Source of the DNA: Himantopus leucocephalus
Taxonomy: Eukaryota > Chordata > Aves > Charadriiformes > Recurvirostridae
Length of the DNA stretch: 64,000 nt
Assembly: GCA_003993805.1 (NCBI GenBank)
Contig: RSEF01000003.1
Coordinates: 111,357,672-111,421,671, forward strand
Reading direction: 5' to 3'
In this document: one piece after another, positions 12,801-27,121 of the stretch
Position numbering within the stretch: the first letter of the stretch is position 1
How the letters are laid out: the number at the start of each line of letters is the position of its first letter
Notes under the pieces: generated by a model
Told to the model about the DNA's origin: nothing
The model's input: only the letters and a program-made list of their open reading frames with translations
Databases searched by the model: none
Position numbers and translations under genes: made by a program

Positions 12801-15800
12801 GAACACTCTAGAGAAGAGGGTGATGTTTGAACGTGGTGACATGAGGGAAAGCCTGTTGGAGGTACAACTTTAGTATGGTTTTCTATCTTGTATACCTTTA
12901 ACTTACATCTCATCAGAAATGTCTTCTGAAATTTTAAATAATTACTTTATGCATGCTTTATAGACAATTCCATGTACTTTGTCCGAAATACATGGTTTTC
13001 CTAAAAACACACAAATTTGGTGCAGCTGCTTGCCACTTATCCATGTCTGAGTTTTAATGATGCTGTTGATTTGTTAAAATTCCCCAAACTACATGCACTG
13101 TTGCCTCTGTGGAAGCTGGCATTCTGATACCTATCACATCTACAGCAATTTCCTGTGGAATACCGGGAATGTTTTCGTAGGCAGCTGGGCCGAAGAATTT
13201 CTGTATTCTACTCCTTTTCTGCAAGTAGTGTGCTGCACTTAAGGATAGAGCTGCAGCTGGTCGTGAATATTTGTCAACCAAGATAAAACATACCCCTCTT
13301 CACTTTAACCTCCACCCCCGTATATTTTAGAATCAAGCCCTGTCTGCTAAGGCTATTTGTTATTTTCATATTATTTTACATCTAAAACATTCAGCACACT
13401 TATTACTAGTAAGAGGTTGCAACTGCAGGGATACTTGGTGTCTTATGGGGTGTGTACAGAATAGGAATTCTTCTGAGTACAGGTATTTTGTTTCAGCAGG
13501 AAGGTGCTACTTTATCAAAAAAACAAAGAGAATAAAGAAGTTTTGAACTTTTTAAGCGATCAGGCTTATTTTGCTATCAGCAGTTATTCTTGCTCCAGTT
13601 AATGATGTTAATAATAACCATGACAAGCTACAGAGAACAAAAAATCCATTCCCCTCCACCTCACCTTCCTCCTGGCCCCCAAACCCTGTTAAAAAGTACT
13701 ACTGATTTGGTTTTGCCCCTTTCTGTTTGCACTCTGATCAGAGGCACTTACTGGAGCTGTTTAAGGCTTCTGATGACTTTTGGATGCCCTATTTTTCTTT
13801 TAACTTGGTTTGCTGTAAATCATCTTAGTTTTTATAAAATGAGCTGTCTGACTCTGAGAATGGGATACCTTTAAAGTAGCTGACGTACCCAAACTAACTA
13901 CTTTCTCCAGGTGTTGTCCAATTCTGTTTAGGTAGAAAAGTAGTATGCATCATTTTAACTCTTGGTGGCAAATACCTTAAATAAAACAACTCTTGAGATC
14001 CCTCAATATTACTTGTGAAGGCCACAAAGCAGATGGACATTTTGGTGCACCAAAAGCTCAAATATCCTCAGTTGAACCAGATCACAGTGGTAAGTTTAAA
14101 AGTTCAGTTTTAAAATACTTGGCAGTCACTTTTAGCCAGTCAAATTATCATGAAACTATTTTCTTTCATTATTAATGGTTTCTAATGAATGACAAGTTGC
14201 AGTAAAACTTATCAGATAAGGAATTCTGATAAAACTGTCAGTCTGGCAAAATAACTCACTTCTATCAAACTGGTTGCAATTCAGTAATATTGTATGTGGA
14301 GCTTCAGTTCTGGACAATATTTAGACATAATGGAACACAAGAAATGGAGGTAGGTGTGAGGTGGGAAGGTTGCCTGTCACTGGTGCTTTCTGCGCTTGAG
14401 GCCATTTGAAGTAAGTTGGCAACTCCTCAGGGGCTGTCTGCGCTGCAGAAACTGCATTGCAGTTGTGTCGCTTTAAGAACATTCCTGTATTAACAGTATT
14501 CTCTGCTTTTATGATGCTTTCAGATTACTGAAAATGCATAAGACTGCAGAGCACGGAACGCTGTCCTAAATTTATGAACCTCATGGTCACTACTCAATAG
14601 GTGACTGCTTTGCAACTGAAACACCCCGCACTGTGTTCACCCAGGTGGTGCAGTGTTCACTTCTCGGAATCAGCTATTGGAAATAGTGGGAGAATTGACT
14701 GTTATAGGGGGGTTGTGTTTCTTTTTGGTTGGTTGGTTTTTAACCCATTCAAGATTGTTGTGGTGACTTTTTTCTTGGTGCATCTTAAATGTATTTACTG
14801 GAAAAGTATACAAGCTCCCTTTTTCTCTGTGTGCTTGGTGTGCGTGGCCGTGCCTGCCGGGCCCCCAAGCTGCGATAGCCTGGCAGAGCTGCTCGCTTTC
14901 CTGAAGCTCAGTGGGCATCTGACTGAAATTAGATTCCAAAATTTATCAGATGTTTCTGTAGAATGTAGGCCATTTCTTGTGACTTATTCTTAGCACAGTT
15001 TTATTTTAATGTGTTCTTAATTTTAATATGATCTTTAATTTGATCTGGAGTCTCAAACAGATTTGCAAGTAACGTATTCCTTTGAGAATTAGCTTTTTTT
15101 CTTTCTTAATATCACTGTTCCTCACTGAGTAGCTGCATGAAAATATTCAGCCAGTTAAAATTCTGGTATTTGCAGCCCTTTGTAGAGTTCTTTGAGATGT
15201 CCAACTATGAGGCCTTTTGTCAGCTTCTTGTGAAGAAAAATAGCTACACAAGCTTCTTCTGAAGCAAAACCACATGCAGTAGGCATCCTTGTCATGATCT
15301 TAATTTATGAAAGCAGCAAGCCTGTACATGCTCTATAAAGGCATTTAAAAAAAAAAAATCATCAAGTGAGTTCATCATAAAGTGGATGCTGGAGGAAAAA
15401 GCAGGATAAAGCATTTTTTCCTGTTCCGCAAATGGAAACTGAAATGGGTGAACTGTCTTGATTTAATACTGTGTTGGGAATTGATGACAGAATTAGTAAC
15501 TAGTTAGACTTTCTAAATACCAGAGAATCACTTCAACCACAAGATCTGCTTTCTCACCACCTTTTGTACTTGAACATTTTCAGGTATATTTCCAAGAAAT
15601 AAAATAGTTTTAGTAGTTTCAATAGAAACTTCAATTTATGGCATTAATTTTGTGGTTTGGTGTACATGTGACTGCATTAGTAGTTTGCAACTCTTGGGAA
15701 TGTCACAAATTTATGACAGCTTTAATTAGAACAAACCCAAATGGCAAAATCCAGTATTGCTTTTTTTCTGTAGTAAAAACTGCAGCCCATAGATTTTATA

Positions 15801-18589
15801 ATTTCCTACACTTGATTGTCTATTAGCAGTTACTACTTTTGATATGTGGTACTCTGTGAACAAAGTGACACTGATGTCTACAGTTATGTGTAATAATATT
15901 ACGTTTTCTTTAATAATAAAAAAATCCTGTTATTAAAATTGTAAGTAACTGCATTTTTCATTCGTGTCACTTTCTCACTTCATATTTAGTAATAACTTTT
16001 TTACTGGGAAGTAGTTTACCAATCCAAATGCTGAAAGTTTCTAGAAATGTGGTTTGGACAGAATTTTTGCCTGGCCTTTTAACTGCAGATATACTCGCTG
16101 GTTTTCTAAAATTATTCATATTTTTCAAATATAATTTGTGAAGCTCACTTACCACTGTTTTCATAGATATACTGTACTACACCTATTATGTATCAGTTTA
16201 AAAGTATTTATTTAGGTCTGAAGCTGTTTTTCCATAATTCATGTGATGTTTTAATGATGGGACTCTTAAATAGATACTTACCCCTAAAATATGCAGAGGC
16301 AAAAAATGTGCAAACAGATCAAAATATGAATAGTTCTGGTAGATTTACTGCATATTTTCTTAGCGTACAGATTTCAGCTCTATTAATAAAACATCACTGT
16401 GGTGTTTTGTTTTTTTGTTTTTTCAAAAAACCAGCTCAGCTGTAAGAGGCTTACTTCAGGAAAGCTTGTCTTCTGGTTACAAGGTTTCATGTCTAAACTG
16501 TAGCAAGATGTTAGAAGTACAGTTCATTGGCTTAAGGGCAATCTATATCCTCATGGATGTTACATGCATAGCAAGTAGAGGAAAAAGCACTTTAGGATCA
16601 ACTCTGAGATCTTTTAATTTCCAGCACTTCTGCAAAAAATTAGGAGGTTTTATATTTTATGCAAAGGAGAAGTGTTGGGCATAATCCTAACCCTGTAGGA
16701 ATTCATTTTATGGCATTTTGCATAGGCAAGATGTGCTTTTCTGATCACCAGAACAGGTCTTTTTCTGATACTATTCTACGTGATTCTCTTCTTAGGTCTC
16801 ATTTTCTCCTCATTGGCTTTATATATTGCCTTATTTGTATAGAAAGGAAAACATATTAAGGACACTCTTTTCTTCTTTTTGTTTTAATATTCATAATATC
16901 TTTACTTACTGGCATACAAGGGGTTTTATTTGGTAAGTTGTTGAAGGTAATTTAGTGATTGCTGGAAGAAGGAAAGGTGAAAATCAGATTCTGTCTGAAA
17001 ACAATTCTGAGTTTTAGCACTGGTGTGAAAACCTTTCATTTGTGAATTGGCATTGTCCCCTGGTGAAGCGTTGATCTGGAAGAGAAACGCACAGGCCAGA
17101 AAGGAAGCTATACATATCTCCTGGGGTACAGCATCACCAGTAGAAGACTTCTGCCTCATCACACTTTTAAGGGAATCTGACAGGTACTTTCAGCTCTCTT
17201 GTGTTGACTTCTACTGTATGGTGTATACAGTTCAAAGCTTCTAAAGGAATGTGCTATACTAGTTAGATATGAAATTTTATAATTTCTTTCTACAAGTTAG
17301 TTTTAAAAATGAGTATGTCTATCTCAGCATTTCAAAGCAGTTTTGAAACTTTCAGCAAGTTCTGCCAGCTCTGACAGATGGATCCTGAAGCCATTCAAGT
17401 GATGTAAGACTAACTTGTTTGGGTGGTTTGTTGGTTGGTGGTTTTTTTTTTTTTTGGGGGGGGGGGGNGTGTTAAAGAATAATGTAGTCCACCCCTTTGT
17501 TGTCATTGTCTTTGCAGGGAAGTTCCGTAAATACAGTAAATGTGTGGTGATCAGAAGCATATAGAAAGGGAATGTGTATGGATCTGTAACGAAGGCCATC
17601 CCTAATAAGGTGTATTTTGCAAGATGAGTGTTAGCTGATCAGTCAACCTGCAGAAGTCCACAAAAAGCCCCCATGAAACCTGGGGGGAGAAAAAGTGCCT
17701 TTATCTGAGCAGATCCTTCTGTGATTTGGGACTGGAAAAGTTTATTTTTAGGAAGCCATAATATTTACTTTAAATAAAGTTGTTTCCAATGTGCACATTT
17801 GACTTTAAATTAAGCTAAGCACATACTTTAATTCTGTGTTCAAAATTGTAATACCCTTTGAGTTTGAAGATCCCATTATTGTAACATTCTAAACATTAAA
17901 CAGGTGTTGTCAGGTAATTCAAAAGATTATCAGAGACAGGCGTGTCAGAGCTTGTTTGGCAAAATTCAGGGTGATGGTATAGTGGCAGTTGCTAACTGAA
18001 GTTTTGGTGGGGGGGACTTGTCACTCTTGACTGTGCTGAAAACGTGGTTATTGCAACCTGCCTTTTGGTTTGTGCTGTAACCCTTGCCTTCAGACAAAGC
18101 TATGGAAGGAAGAAACAAGTAAAATTAATATGGATAGAGATAGGTATGATTCCAAATTTTGCATGGATATGCAGGCTGAGTTTTATTTGGGCTGAGTCAG
18201 GTTATCAATCTGTACAATCTAGTGTACTTGTTAATCCACTAGAAGAGACTGTAGCTAATTACAGAATGACAACAAAGAGGGCTGCTGCTATGTTCTATAT
18301 TAGAATCTTCTTAGAGCAGGGTCAGTTTGTGGCCCAATGTTTGTTTTGGCTCTGCCTTTTACTTTTTTACTTTTTTGAAGATTTTCTTGATACTTGGTAG
18401 CTGCAGTGGCCAAGTACTGGCTGCAGTGTTACAAACAGAAATCTGTTAGGGTACCTGCACTGGCAATATACTATAATGCGACCTTGTGGATGCTTTTCAG
18501 TAGTGGGTCTCAAGGCACGTTAACTAACACACATGCACACGCGTCCCTCTCTGCCCCAAACAAACAAACCAGGGCTCTGTCATGAATCC
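9871..18589. other. No gene seen; unique intergenic or intronic DNA
   Basis: Unique, T-rich sequence on the plus strand without a recognisable gene. A minus-strand frame at 13054-13281 looks protein-like but lacks clear splice sites. A small GC-richer island near 14840-14910 is open on both strands and has no recognisable domain. No young transposon is seen. Confidence 0.5.
17442..17468 (+). repeat. Poly-T/poly-G tract ending in a single N
   Basis: Fourteen T are followed by twelve G and one N at 17468. The N sits at the end of a homopolymer, which suggests an unresolved base or a closed contig join rather than a true ambiguity. The G run could form unusual secondary structure, and its length should not be trusted. 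Confidence 0.9.
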
Positions 18590-18650
18590 GCTTTTACAGA
18601 TGGAAAACTGAAATGAGTTGCTCAGTGCCACCTAGGAGCAGCAATCACAG
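18590..18650 (-). repeat. Possible ancient MIR-like SINE relic, antisense
   Basis: The run 'ttttacagatgg' then 'aaaactgaaatgagttgctcagtgcca' and 'acagagctagg' follows the antisense order of MIR-type SINEs (ttttacagatgaggaaactgag...gcaca.agctag). Similarity is weak, as expected for a relic older than the bird lineage. The identification is from memory and unconfirmed. Confidence 0.3.
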
Positions 18651-21600
18651 AGCTAGGAAGAGAATTTTTTTCATTTTGAGTGCCTGTACAGAGTGCTCGT
18701 TACTGTTGTATTTACTTACTGATTCATGTTTAAATGCTTGTCAGTGCCGCTCAGATTTAGTCGTGCGGTTTCTTTATCAGTCATAGTTAGCGAGCTCTAA
18801 CAACCTTGGTATCTGAAAAATCCCTGAGATCATGTATCTGTTTATCCTCATACCTAACTCCTCTGGTTTTAGGGAAGCAGCATGCTGAAGCAGAAGTGAT
18901 GAAAGACGGGATGGTTGTCATACTGTACCCTTGGAAGTCTCCACTTTGGCTGCTTCTGTTCCATGCAGTTCCAAGCATAATTCCTAACTGCAGCATAGCG
19001 AGACTGAAGTAGGCAAAGAAGTCAATTCTGAGGGTGGCAAAATGGCTCTAGAACCATGTTTTTGTGGTTGTCTCTGCTAGACCTTGGAAAAGCAGGCTGC
19101 TCCTGCTGCTGTGGGTAGTGCTTGGGTTACAGTAGGGTAAAAGCAGCCTCTTCCAGTAACCGTCACAGGCTGCCTGCATGGTCATAGTCCTGTAATCAGA
19201 AGCTGAAACTTTACCTTATGTTTCTGTGGTCTGTAGCAATCAATAAAAGAGGAAAAAGTACTGCAAAAACAGTTCCAAGTTCTGCTTTTGCTCAAAGTCT
19301 AATGTCCTTAATAGTTAGCATGTGTACTAACAGCTAGCTAGAAAAGGTGTGTTCACTTTGACGTTAGTATTTGCTGATCTTCAGAAGATTTCATCATGAC
19401 TTAAACCAGGTTTCACAGTCCAGCAAATAGTCTGTGTCTTTTTCAGTTGACAGTGTTGTGGCAGTAGTTTAAATGAACAAATATTTTGATGCTTTATCCT
19501 TTTTACAATACCTAATAATTAAATACCAAATACATAGTTATGAATAAAAAAAAAGTTAAGCTGGCTTTCTTAGATCCTCAGAAATAATTGCTGTACTTTT
19601 ATGACATAAGCTTGAATATTGAATCTTTGTCATAGAGTTGGAAGAGTGAAGAAAATTGATTTTTCAATAACGTCTTGCCTTGGGTAACTTTTTCTTAAGG
19701 TTCATCTGAGAACAGTGGATTTCAGGAAAGATATTCACTAGACAGAGCTCTGACAAGGTGATAATCATACCCTCCACTTCTGTGATAACTCCGGGTTTGA
19801 GCCTTGTCCCTGTCTATCCATCAGTGGAGTAATAATGCTGTAAAGTTGCACTAGAGCCCATCTCTTAATGAAGTGTGTAGCTCAAAATGTAGCTATTCCA
19901 TTATGTTACTCCTTGGTGACACTACAAATGGGGATCCCAGTAATGAACTGTACTCAGGATAAAAAAAAGGTAGGTGTCATTATGCAGTAGACGGTAGAAA
20001 TCTGCAAAATTCCAGAAAACAGAAATTCCCTAAAAGAAAAACTACAAATCACAGGAGGAAAAAAAAAATACGGATTTGACTCAATATATTCAGAAAGTGG
20101 AGTTTAGGGTTCATGCTGCTTTAGATGCTACTCTATACGCTGACGGTGTTGAGATGCAAATCACGGTGGGACTGCTGATAGGACTGAAAGAACTAGAGAT
20201 CATGCATTAGTTGTTCAAGAAATAATCTAGGGTCTAAGGTGTAATGTCCTTTCAGATTAGCTATTTGTAAGTTAATATTAACGTTACAGCAGATGTGGTG
20301 TTCTTGTTTGGAGTTTTTTGTATTGTCCTGCAAAAATTACTAGTGTGCCCTGGGCATGTTACTTTGTGCTGCAAACAGGTTTTATTAGATGTACAGGTTT
20401 TGGAATAACTGCAGTATTACTTGGTGTTATCTGGAATATAAAAATTTCCATTTATTAAGATAACTATTGAAAAATATTTTGATAATACAAGGTTCTTCAA
20501 GAGCCGATGAACAAATTAATTACTTACGGTGTCCACCTTTCCATGACATGACCGTATGGGAAACACTGGAAACTAAACTGAGCTAGTCAGTACCTATGTG
20601 ATAATCTTACACAGAGAAATTAAAACTTTTGTCAGTTCATAGCCAGCACCGCTGCTTTGTTGGTCTACGCAGCCTCATGAAGTCTGTGCTTGCATCTGTG
20701 TGCTACGTGGATGAGTTAATTCATTTACAGAGATGGTGAGTAGCTGTAAATGAATTCTTGGGCCCCAACTGAGAGAGGGAGTTTATCTACAAAGAGGGTT
20801 CATTAGATCTTCTGGTGACAGCGGAAGTCCCCTGGTGCCTTTCTAGCCCAGCTTGTTACTGTGCTGAAGGCTTTCTTTGTTGCTCTTAGTGCTGTACCTG
20901 GTCTTTGTGCAGATTTGTAATGATTACTGTAGATGGCAGCAGAAGCTAAATAAAATACAAAGATTTTAAAAATTAATTAAACCCTTCTTTGCTGCTGTCC
21001 TAAGTGTGTTTTTTCTCTTGGTGCCTGCCAGCTGTTCTTGAGGATTGAAGCAATTATAGGCAGAAGAAGCCAAATTAAATAAATTATATATTGAATTAAG
21101 GTTTTACGTGTAGACATTTGGGGTTTTTTTGTGTCTATGGCTGTATTGGTTCTTGGTGTAACTGTGTCAGATACTAGAAGCCAATTTTAAAGTTCTCCTG
21201 ATCATCTCTGAATTCCCCTTCTGTATATGCACTGGTGTCAAAGAGCAGCAGCAATTCTGACAAATGATGATGTCTTTGGGAGTACTTTCATTTTTCCCCT
21301 GTAATAAGGCTGCTGTTTGCTTTCTTTCATTGCAACTAAATTGACTTTCTTTTTCTTTTTTTCCTTTTGTGTTTTTTTTAATGTCCTTCCTCCTTTACTC
21401 TGCTGGCTGGCTGTAATCTGTGTCCTTACATGTCATGTCCTCTCAGTGCACAGAACACATAAGGAAAAATGTTACAATGTGCCATCATGTTAATTAGCTG
21501 CTTAATAAGACAGCATATTTCCTCTTCCCAATACCTTGGTATGTGTGAGAGAAGCACAGGGGACTTTTAGGACAGGCATCGACCTGTTAGAATTATTTAC

Positions 21601-22028
21601 AGTATTTGGAATTAGTGTACTGATCTTTAATGGGAAATGACATTATTCCACAAAGCAATAGATGGTTTTTAAATAATGAAAGGGCATAAAAACAAATGAC
21701 TGTGTGAACTTGAAAGTGGGCTTTAGGGGCAAGCAATAAATAATAAATGTACCAAAAGTTCCATACATGATTAGCAAAATTGCCTGAAAAGAATGAGCTG
21801 TGAGAGCTAGGGGTCTGCAGTCTTTGTTTTTATTCTGAAAACCATAAAACTCAATTTTCTGCATGGCAGACATTTAAAATTAGGCAAAATGTAGTGCATC
21901 AAAATGATTCTGTGCTTTTGAAATAATTCTGAAATCCCTTTATTATGAAAAAGAACTACAGGAAAGTATGGAACTGCTGTTTAACAATTGTGTTCAATAT
22001 ATGATGAAGGTGGGCACAAAGCTCTAGG

Positions 22029-22083
22029 TATTAAAGTTTATGAATGTATTAATGCACTGCTTTGGGGGAATTAAACTTTAATA
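22029..22083. other. 12-bp perfect inverted repeat (stem-loop)
   Basis: The arm 'tattaaagttta' (22029-22040) is the exact reverse complement of 'taaactttaata' (22072-22083), with a 31-base loop. It is A/T-rich, so it would be only moderately stable. There is no evidence that it is transcribed or processed. Confidence 0.7.
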
Positions 22084-25064
22084 TTGATGATAAACCTTCC
22101 ATAATAAAATGGGGGGAGAGCAAGAGTAAATCTCTCTTGCAAAGTCCCCAGACTATTTAAACAACTGGATGCAAGCTACAGCATCTCCTGAGATATACTA
22201 TAAATGAACTTCTACGTAATCATATGCATACAAATGTAAATTGGGCATAAAGTGTTTCTTAGCTGAGTTGCTTTCTTCCCTGCAAAAGATACTGTCCCAA
22301 ATGACTGTATTTCTTTGAAGTGATTGATCTCTAGCATCGATTCCACAATACTCCTCTCGAGATACACACCATTCGCTAGCCAGTGCATGTACCAGTGGGA
22401 GGGTTTCTGTCAACTGCTTTGAAATAGTGTGAGATTTCTTCAGTGGATTTTTATGCCGGTCTGATGATGTTATTTTTAGATAACATTATGGAAGAGATAC
22501 TCTAACACTTTAAAATGTGAAATGTTGAAGACATACAGGAAATTGTAAGTTACAGTGATCTGGAATGTAGCATCAGACTTTTGTCGAACAAATATGTCTG
22601 AAAAAAATCACAAACTCATGCTTCTCATCAAACAGGAGGAGAAAAATGTCATTTCAGATAGCCTTTATGAAAAGTGAAGATGTTTGGAAAGTTGTCCTTG
22701 AACTGTAAGGAGCTGATGCTCAAGTCATTTTTATTGCTTGCATACCAGAGCAGAGAGATGCAAATCTAAAAGCTTGTGTTTAGAAGAGCTTGTGTGATGA
22801 ACTCGGCTGCCACAAACCTTAGAAGCAGTTACTGACTAAAGCAAGTACAGTGATCTGATGATCTTAAGATGTTGCACTGTCCTATATCAGATAAGTAGAA
22901 GATAACTGTTCAAGAATTATTCTGACACAGCTACAGATTTCAAACGGTGTCAGCAAAAACTTGAGGAAAACAAATCTGCTCTTGATTCTTTGCTCTATGT
23001 GCTGCAGCAGAAGGTGTGAAGTTTTAGGAGATAGCCTATTATGCCTCCAATTTGGCTACCCATTAGGGAGAAAATTTATGAAAAACAATAAGTTAAAGCA
23101 TGAAGAAAGCTACAGAAACCAAAACCAGAGTGGAGTTGTTCTTGTAGGGTTTTTGCTTTCAACTATTCCAAGAAGTTGTGAGGCAGGGTGAATTCCATCT
23201 TCCTCAGTTGTACAGGTATAACATGGAAACCAGCCACCACCACCACTCCTGCAATAGTCATCTCATCTTTTCAGCATTTAACTGAAAACTAAGGTAATGT
23301 TAGCAGCTGAAGTAGTTGTCTATATGGGTTGTGATTCTCCACATCTTCTTTCCAAGAAGGGCAATGGAAGTTATTAGTAGGATTCTTGGTGACAGGGAAG
23401 AAGAAAGAAGTGTTGTCCCCATCTCTTGCATGCTTAACCCAACGCTAATTCCCATATAGGCTCTTCGGTCTCTCTCTGTCCTGGGTTTACGAACACTGCA
23501 AATACTAATATATTTCAGTGACCTTTCTGAGGGGCAATCCAGAAATCCAACAAATGCTGCTGTGAAGCCTAAATGAAAGAATAAGCCTATAGTTTAGTTT
23601 TATTTTAAATACACATTGAAGAAGAATGTTGCCAGATCTTCAGTTTGGAAGTGCAGGGATGTGGTCCAAATACTGACATGTCTGGTTAATATAGCCAGTC
23701 AAATGGCACTTTTTTCCATCATGAATTTGCTTAATTGGATACAAACTAATAGGAAAATAAATAACCTTCTCTTGCTCTAAGGAGAACTCTTAAACTCATA
23801 ATTTTGACTTACCTTCATTAAGGCAGCTTATCTTTGTTTTGTTTGGTGTGTTTGTGTAAGAACACTTTTATCAGCAATTCAATCTTTTTTCTTTTTGTGC
23901 TTTGTGCTTACCAGACAGTATATAATCCTTTTGAACTTCCCCGAAGATTAAGTTCTCTAATTTCTCTCAAAATGCCTGTAAAATAGAAGATTCGCAGCAT
24001 CTGCAAAAATTTACAGTTCAGAAGACAAAATACTTCAAATCAGTTAGTTGATACATATCAGACCTGACAAAAAGGCTTTTTGAAGATGGTTATCTGACGC
24101 AATAACACAATGTTGAAGCATTCCATTGCCTGCTATGGCAGCTTTTATTTCAAAAGCTTTGCTTATAAGTGTGGTTTTGTTTATTTTGTTATATTGGGTT
24201 ATTGTTAGTATTTTCTATTTCTCAGTTCCTACAAGTGTGGTATCTTCTGGCGCCTGTACAAGCTGAGCTGTGCAGGCCCTGAGGGACAGCCAGTGCTGTG
24301 CATATGTGTTAGCATAGACAAATTTCTCCCCCTGGTTAGATCACCTTTTTGGGGAGGTATTGTCCTACTGACCTTCCCAGTCAACAAAATGGCTAGTAGA
24401 ACACTACAATCTTTTCATTTATACCTTTGCAAAGAGGAAGGCATTTCTTAATTGTGATACTGGAAGAAATATATTTTTAATTTCTAGTTAACAGGAAATC
24501 CTTATGTCTGATCAATTCAAGACGTTTTGAAGCAGTCATTGCTATTACTAAAGTTAATCAAAACTTACTGCTGTGTAAGAAAAATCAATAGAAAACAGAT
24601 GGAGATCATATAAGTAAGGATAATTCTGCTGCAGGGCTTCTATAGCTTCACCCATCAATAAGCAGGAGCCTGACTGCTAGAAGTTTCGTATGTCCTACTG
24701 ATGTCTTTATTAATCAATGGAGTGCCAAATCGTCCAGTTACTAAACTTCATGTACCTGTGTCTTCAGTTACATGGTGGGGATTCTTGTGGCTTCCCATAC
24801 TTTGCAAATGAATGATTTGTGAGCTAAATTAAATTTGGAAGATTGTGCCACACAAAGTGTATAAAACTTGCCTATAGGGTCTCTCAAAAATTTCAAAATC
24901 CTTTCACTGCAGATGCAATGCAGTGAGTTACAATTAGATCTGGTTCAAAAGGTCAGTTTCATTGAGACTAAATTCTGAGTGAAAAGTGAAGGGAAACTGC
25001 GTTCCCACTTGAAAAATGTTAAGTGTTTCATTTGGATGTACCTTGAATTTTGAGTTTTGTTCTG

Positions 25065-25262
25065 TATTATACATAATTCTGTGCTGTATATAATTGTATA
25101 TAGTACTATATTATATTGATAATATGTAATTATAGACAATATATATTTATATACATTTATAACAATAATATATAACAAAGTAGGTTGATCTACACATTTA
25201 AATTTATGTTATTTCTAGTATTCTATATTATATATCTATTATTTAATATATAAAAAATATTG
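25065..25262. repeat. AT-rich low-complexity tract
   Basis: About 200 bases made almost wholly of A and T with many TATA, ATAT and TAATA words. It is probably a decayed AT microsatellite. No function is visible, and promoter-like TATA words here are meaningless. Confidence 0.85.
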
Positions 25263-27060
25263 GATATATAAAGTACCTTTATAAAATAAGGTGGTGGTAT
25301 TTCACCAGAAGGTCAAACTACGGAGTAATTTCTGATTAATGGCAAAACTACAGAAAATCTGCATTGTTTTGACTGTGGCATGTCTGTACAGTATTTGTCA
25401 GGGTAGGCAAATAATTGGCAATCCCATCCGGTGATTTACTGTTGCAGAGACGTAGACTCAACCTATATGCATTTGGACTTCAGGCAGAGTTAGACAGTAA
25501 TTGACTCGAAATGATTGAAAACAATATTTGCTTAACATACAAATTATTGTCCATTAGATTATTTCCTGGTGTTATTGACCTTTTTTCACACCCCTCCCTA
25601 CACTAGTATGCATACTACACTGAAATTTAAACAAACATTTGATGGTAGACTGAAATTTCTAGTTAGCTCTTAGAGTGTTTGTGTCGTCTTCCTGAGGGCT
25701 CTTCACTGGCTTTTCTGTGCGTGTAGTTGACACAGATCACATGCCAGTGAAAAATATGTTGTTGTTCTGGTTTCAATTTTTTCCTCTTTTTTTTCTTCAG
25801 AATATGTCTTATTCAATCAGTTTGGGAATAGAGTAAAGCTGTAGTTTGCTTTTAATCCAAGAGAACTTTTCAATTTTCAAAGTAATTTCTTCTGCCTTTA
25901 TTTATGCTCGGGGCAGGCAGCTATTGCTTCTGTCTACAAGGTCTGTTTGCATTGTCTGTGTGCACCCACTGTTTAATTGAAACTGAACTACCCAAATTTC
26001 TTTTCTGTGAAGATGGAGTTGATATCCTAATTAGTTCTAGGATACAATATGCATAAATTCACTTATTAGTGTGTCTGCAGTTAACTTGGTCATTTTGCTT
26101 CCTTTCTACTTCCAAATTAAAGGCACGGTCTCAATTCCTTTTTCCCCTGCAATGGAACATGAGGTGGGTTGAACTGTAATTACATTGGTAGCTGGAAGGT
26201 CCTTCTTTAGACTGCTTTTTGCTAGAACCAAAAAACCCTAACCATATGATTATTTTAAGACAGATTTCTAGCTAAGGATGAAATCGGTTATATTTGTAAT
26301 GGTAATTTTATTATGTAACTTATTTTTATCGAAATGATATATTTTTGTTTATAACATATATTCCCGGGCTTTTAATGCAGTGCATAGCTTAATGGGTAGA
26401 AGGAATTTTGTGTGCTGTTGGTAGGCTATGACCAAGGAAAAGGGATTATAGCTTTTCAAAGTTTTTGCCTATTTATAAAAGTACTGCTAATATTTAGCAA
26501 AGGATTTTGGAACAGTGGAAACATTTATTTAATGTGCATGTTTAAAATGGTTACTCTTTAACTTGCCCTAATTATATGATTTTGATTATTTTAGGAAACA
26601 CATTAAATGGTCTTCTAACTCTGAAAGCAGACAACATTCAAAAGCAGTAAATACACACATTATTTATATGTGTTTTACTGTGCATATCAATATGCTTTAA
26701 GAGCATACTCAATGGAGTGTACCAGCATCTTCATAGTCATTAGGAACCACTAATGTGTGGTTAAAAAATAATAATTCTGAAGACCTGTTTACCTGATAGA
26801 CTTAATGGTCCTGATGGAACTACTAGAAGCTAAATAACAAAGCTTTTAAAAATGTCCTAAATATTTCTAAAAGACCTAATGGTTCTTAAGGAGCTCCATT
26901 TATAGTCAGCCTGGCAAGCTGTAGATGCCATTTAAGAAGCCAACACTATTTGCAGAATGAAATGATATAGGAATGAATAATCTGTTTATGATGCTTACAG
27001 TCAGCATGGCATTTTGCAATTGTGGAATAAAATAATTCAGCTAAAATGAAGTTGTCCTTT

Positions 27061-27121
27061 AAAAAAAAAACAACAACAAAAACCCACAAACAAACCAACA
27101 AAAAAACCCCCACAACCAAAA
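27061..27121 (+). repeat. A/C-rich low-complexity tract
   Basis: Short CAA, CAAA and CCCA words without a fixed period. The same kind of tract recurs at 49419-49532 and 56436-56517 and, as G/T, at 52046-52113. In my judgement this style is common in songbird assemblies. It opens long meaningless reading frames. Confidence 0.8.
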
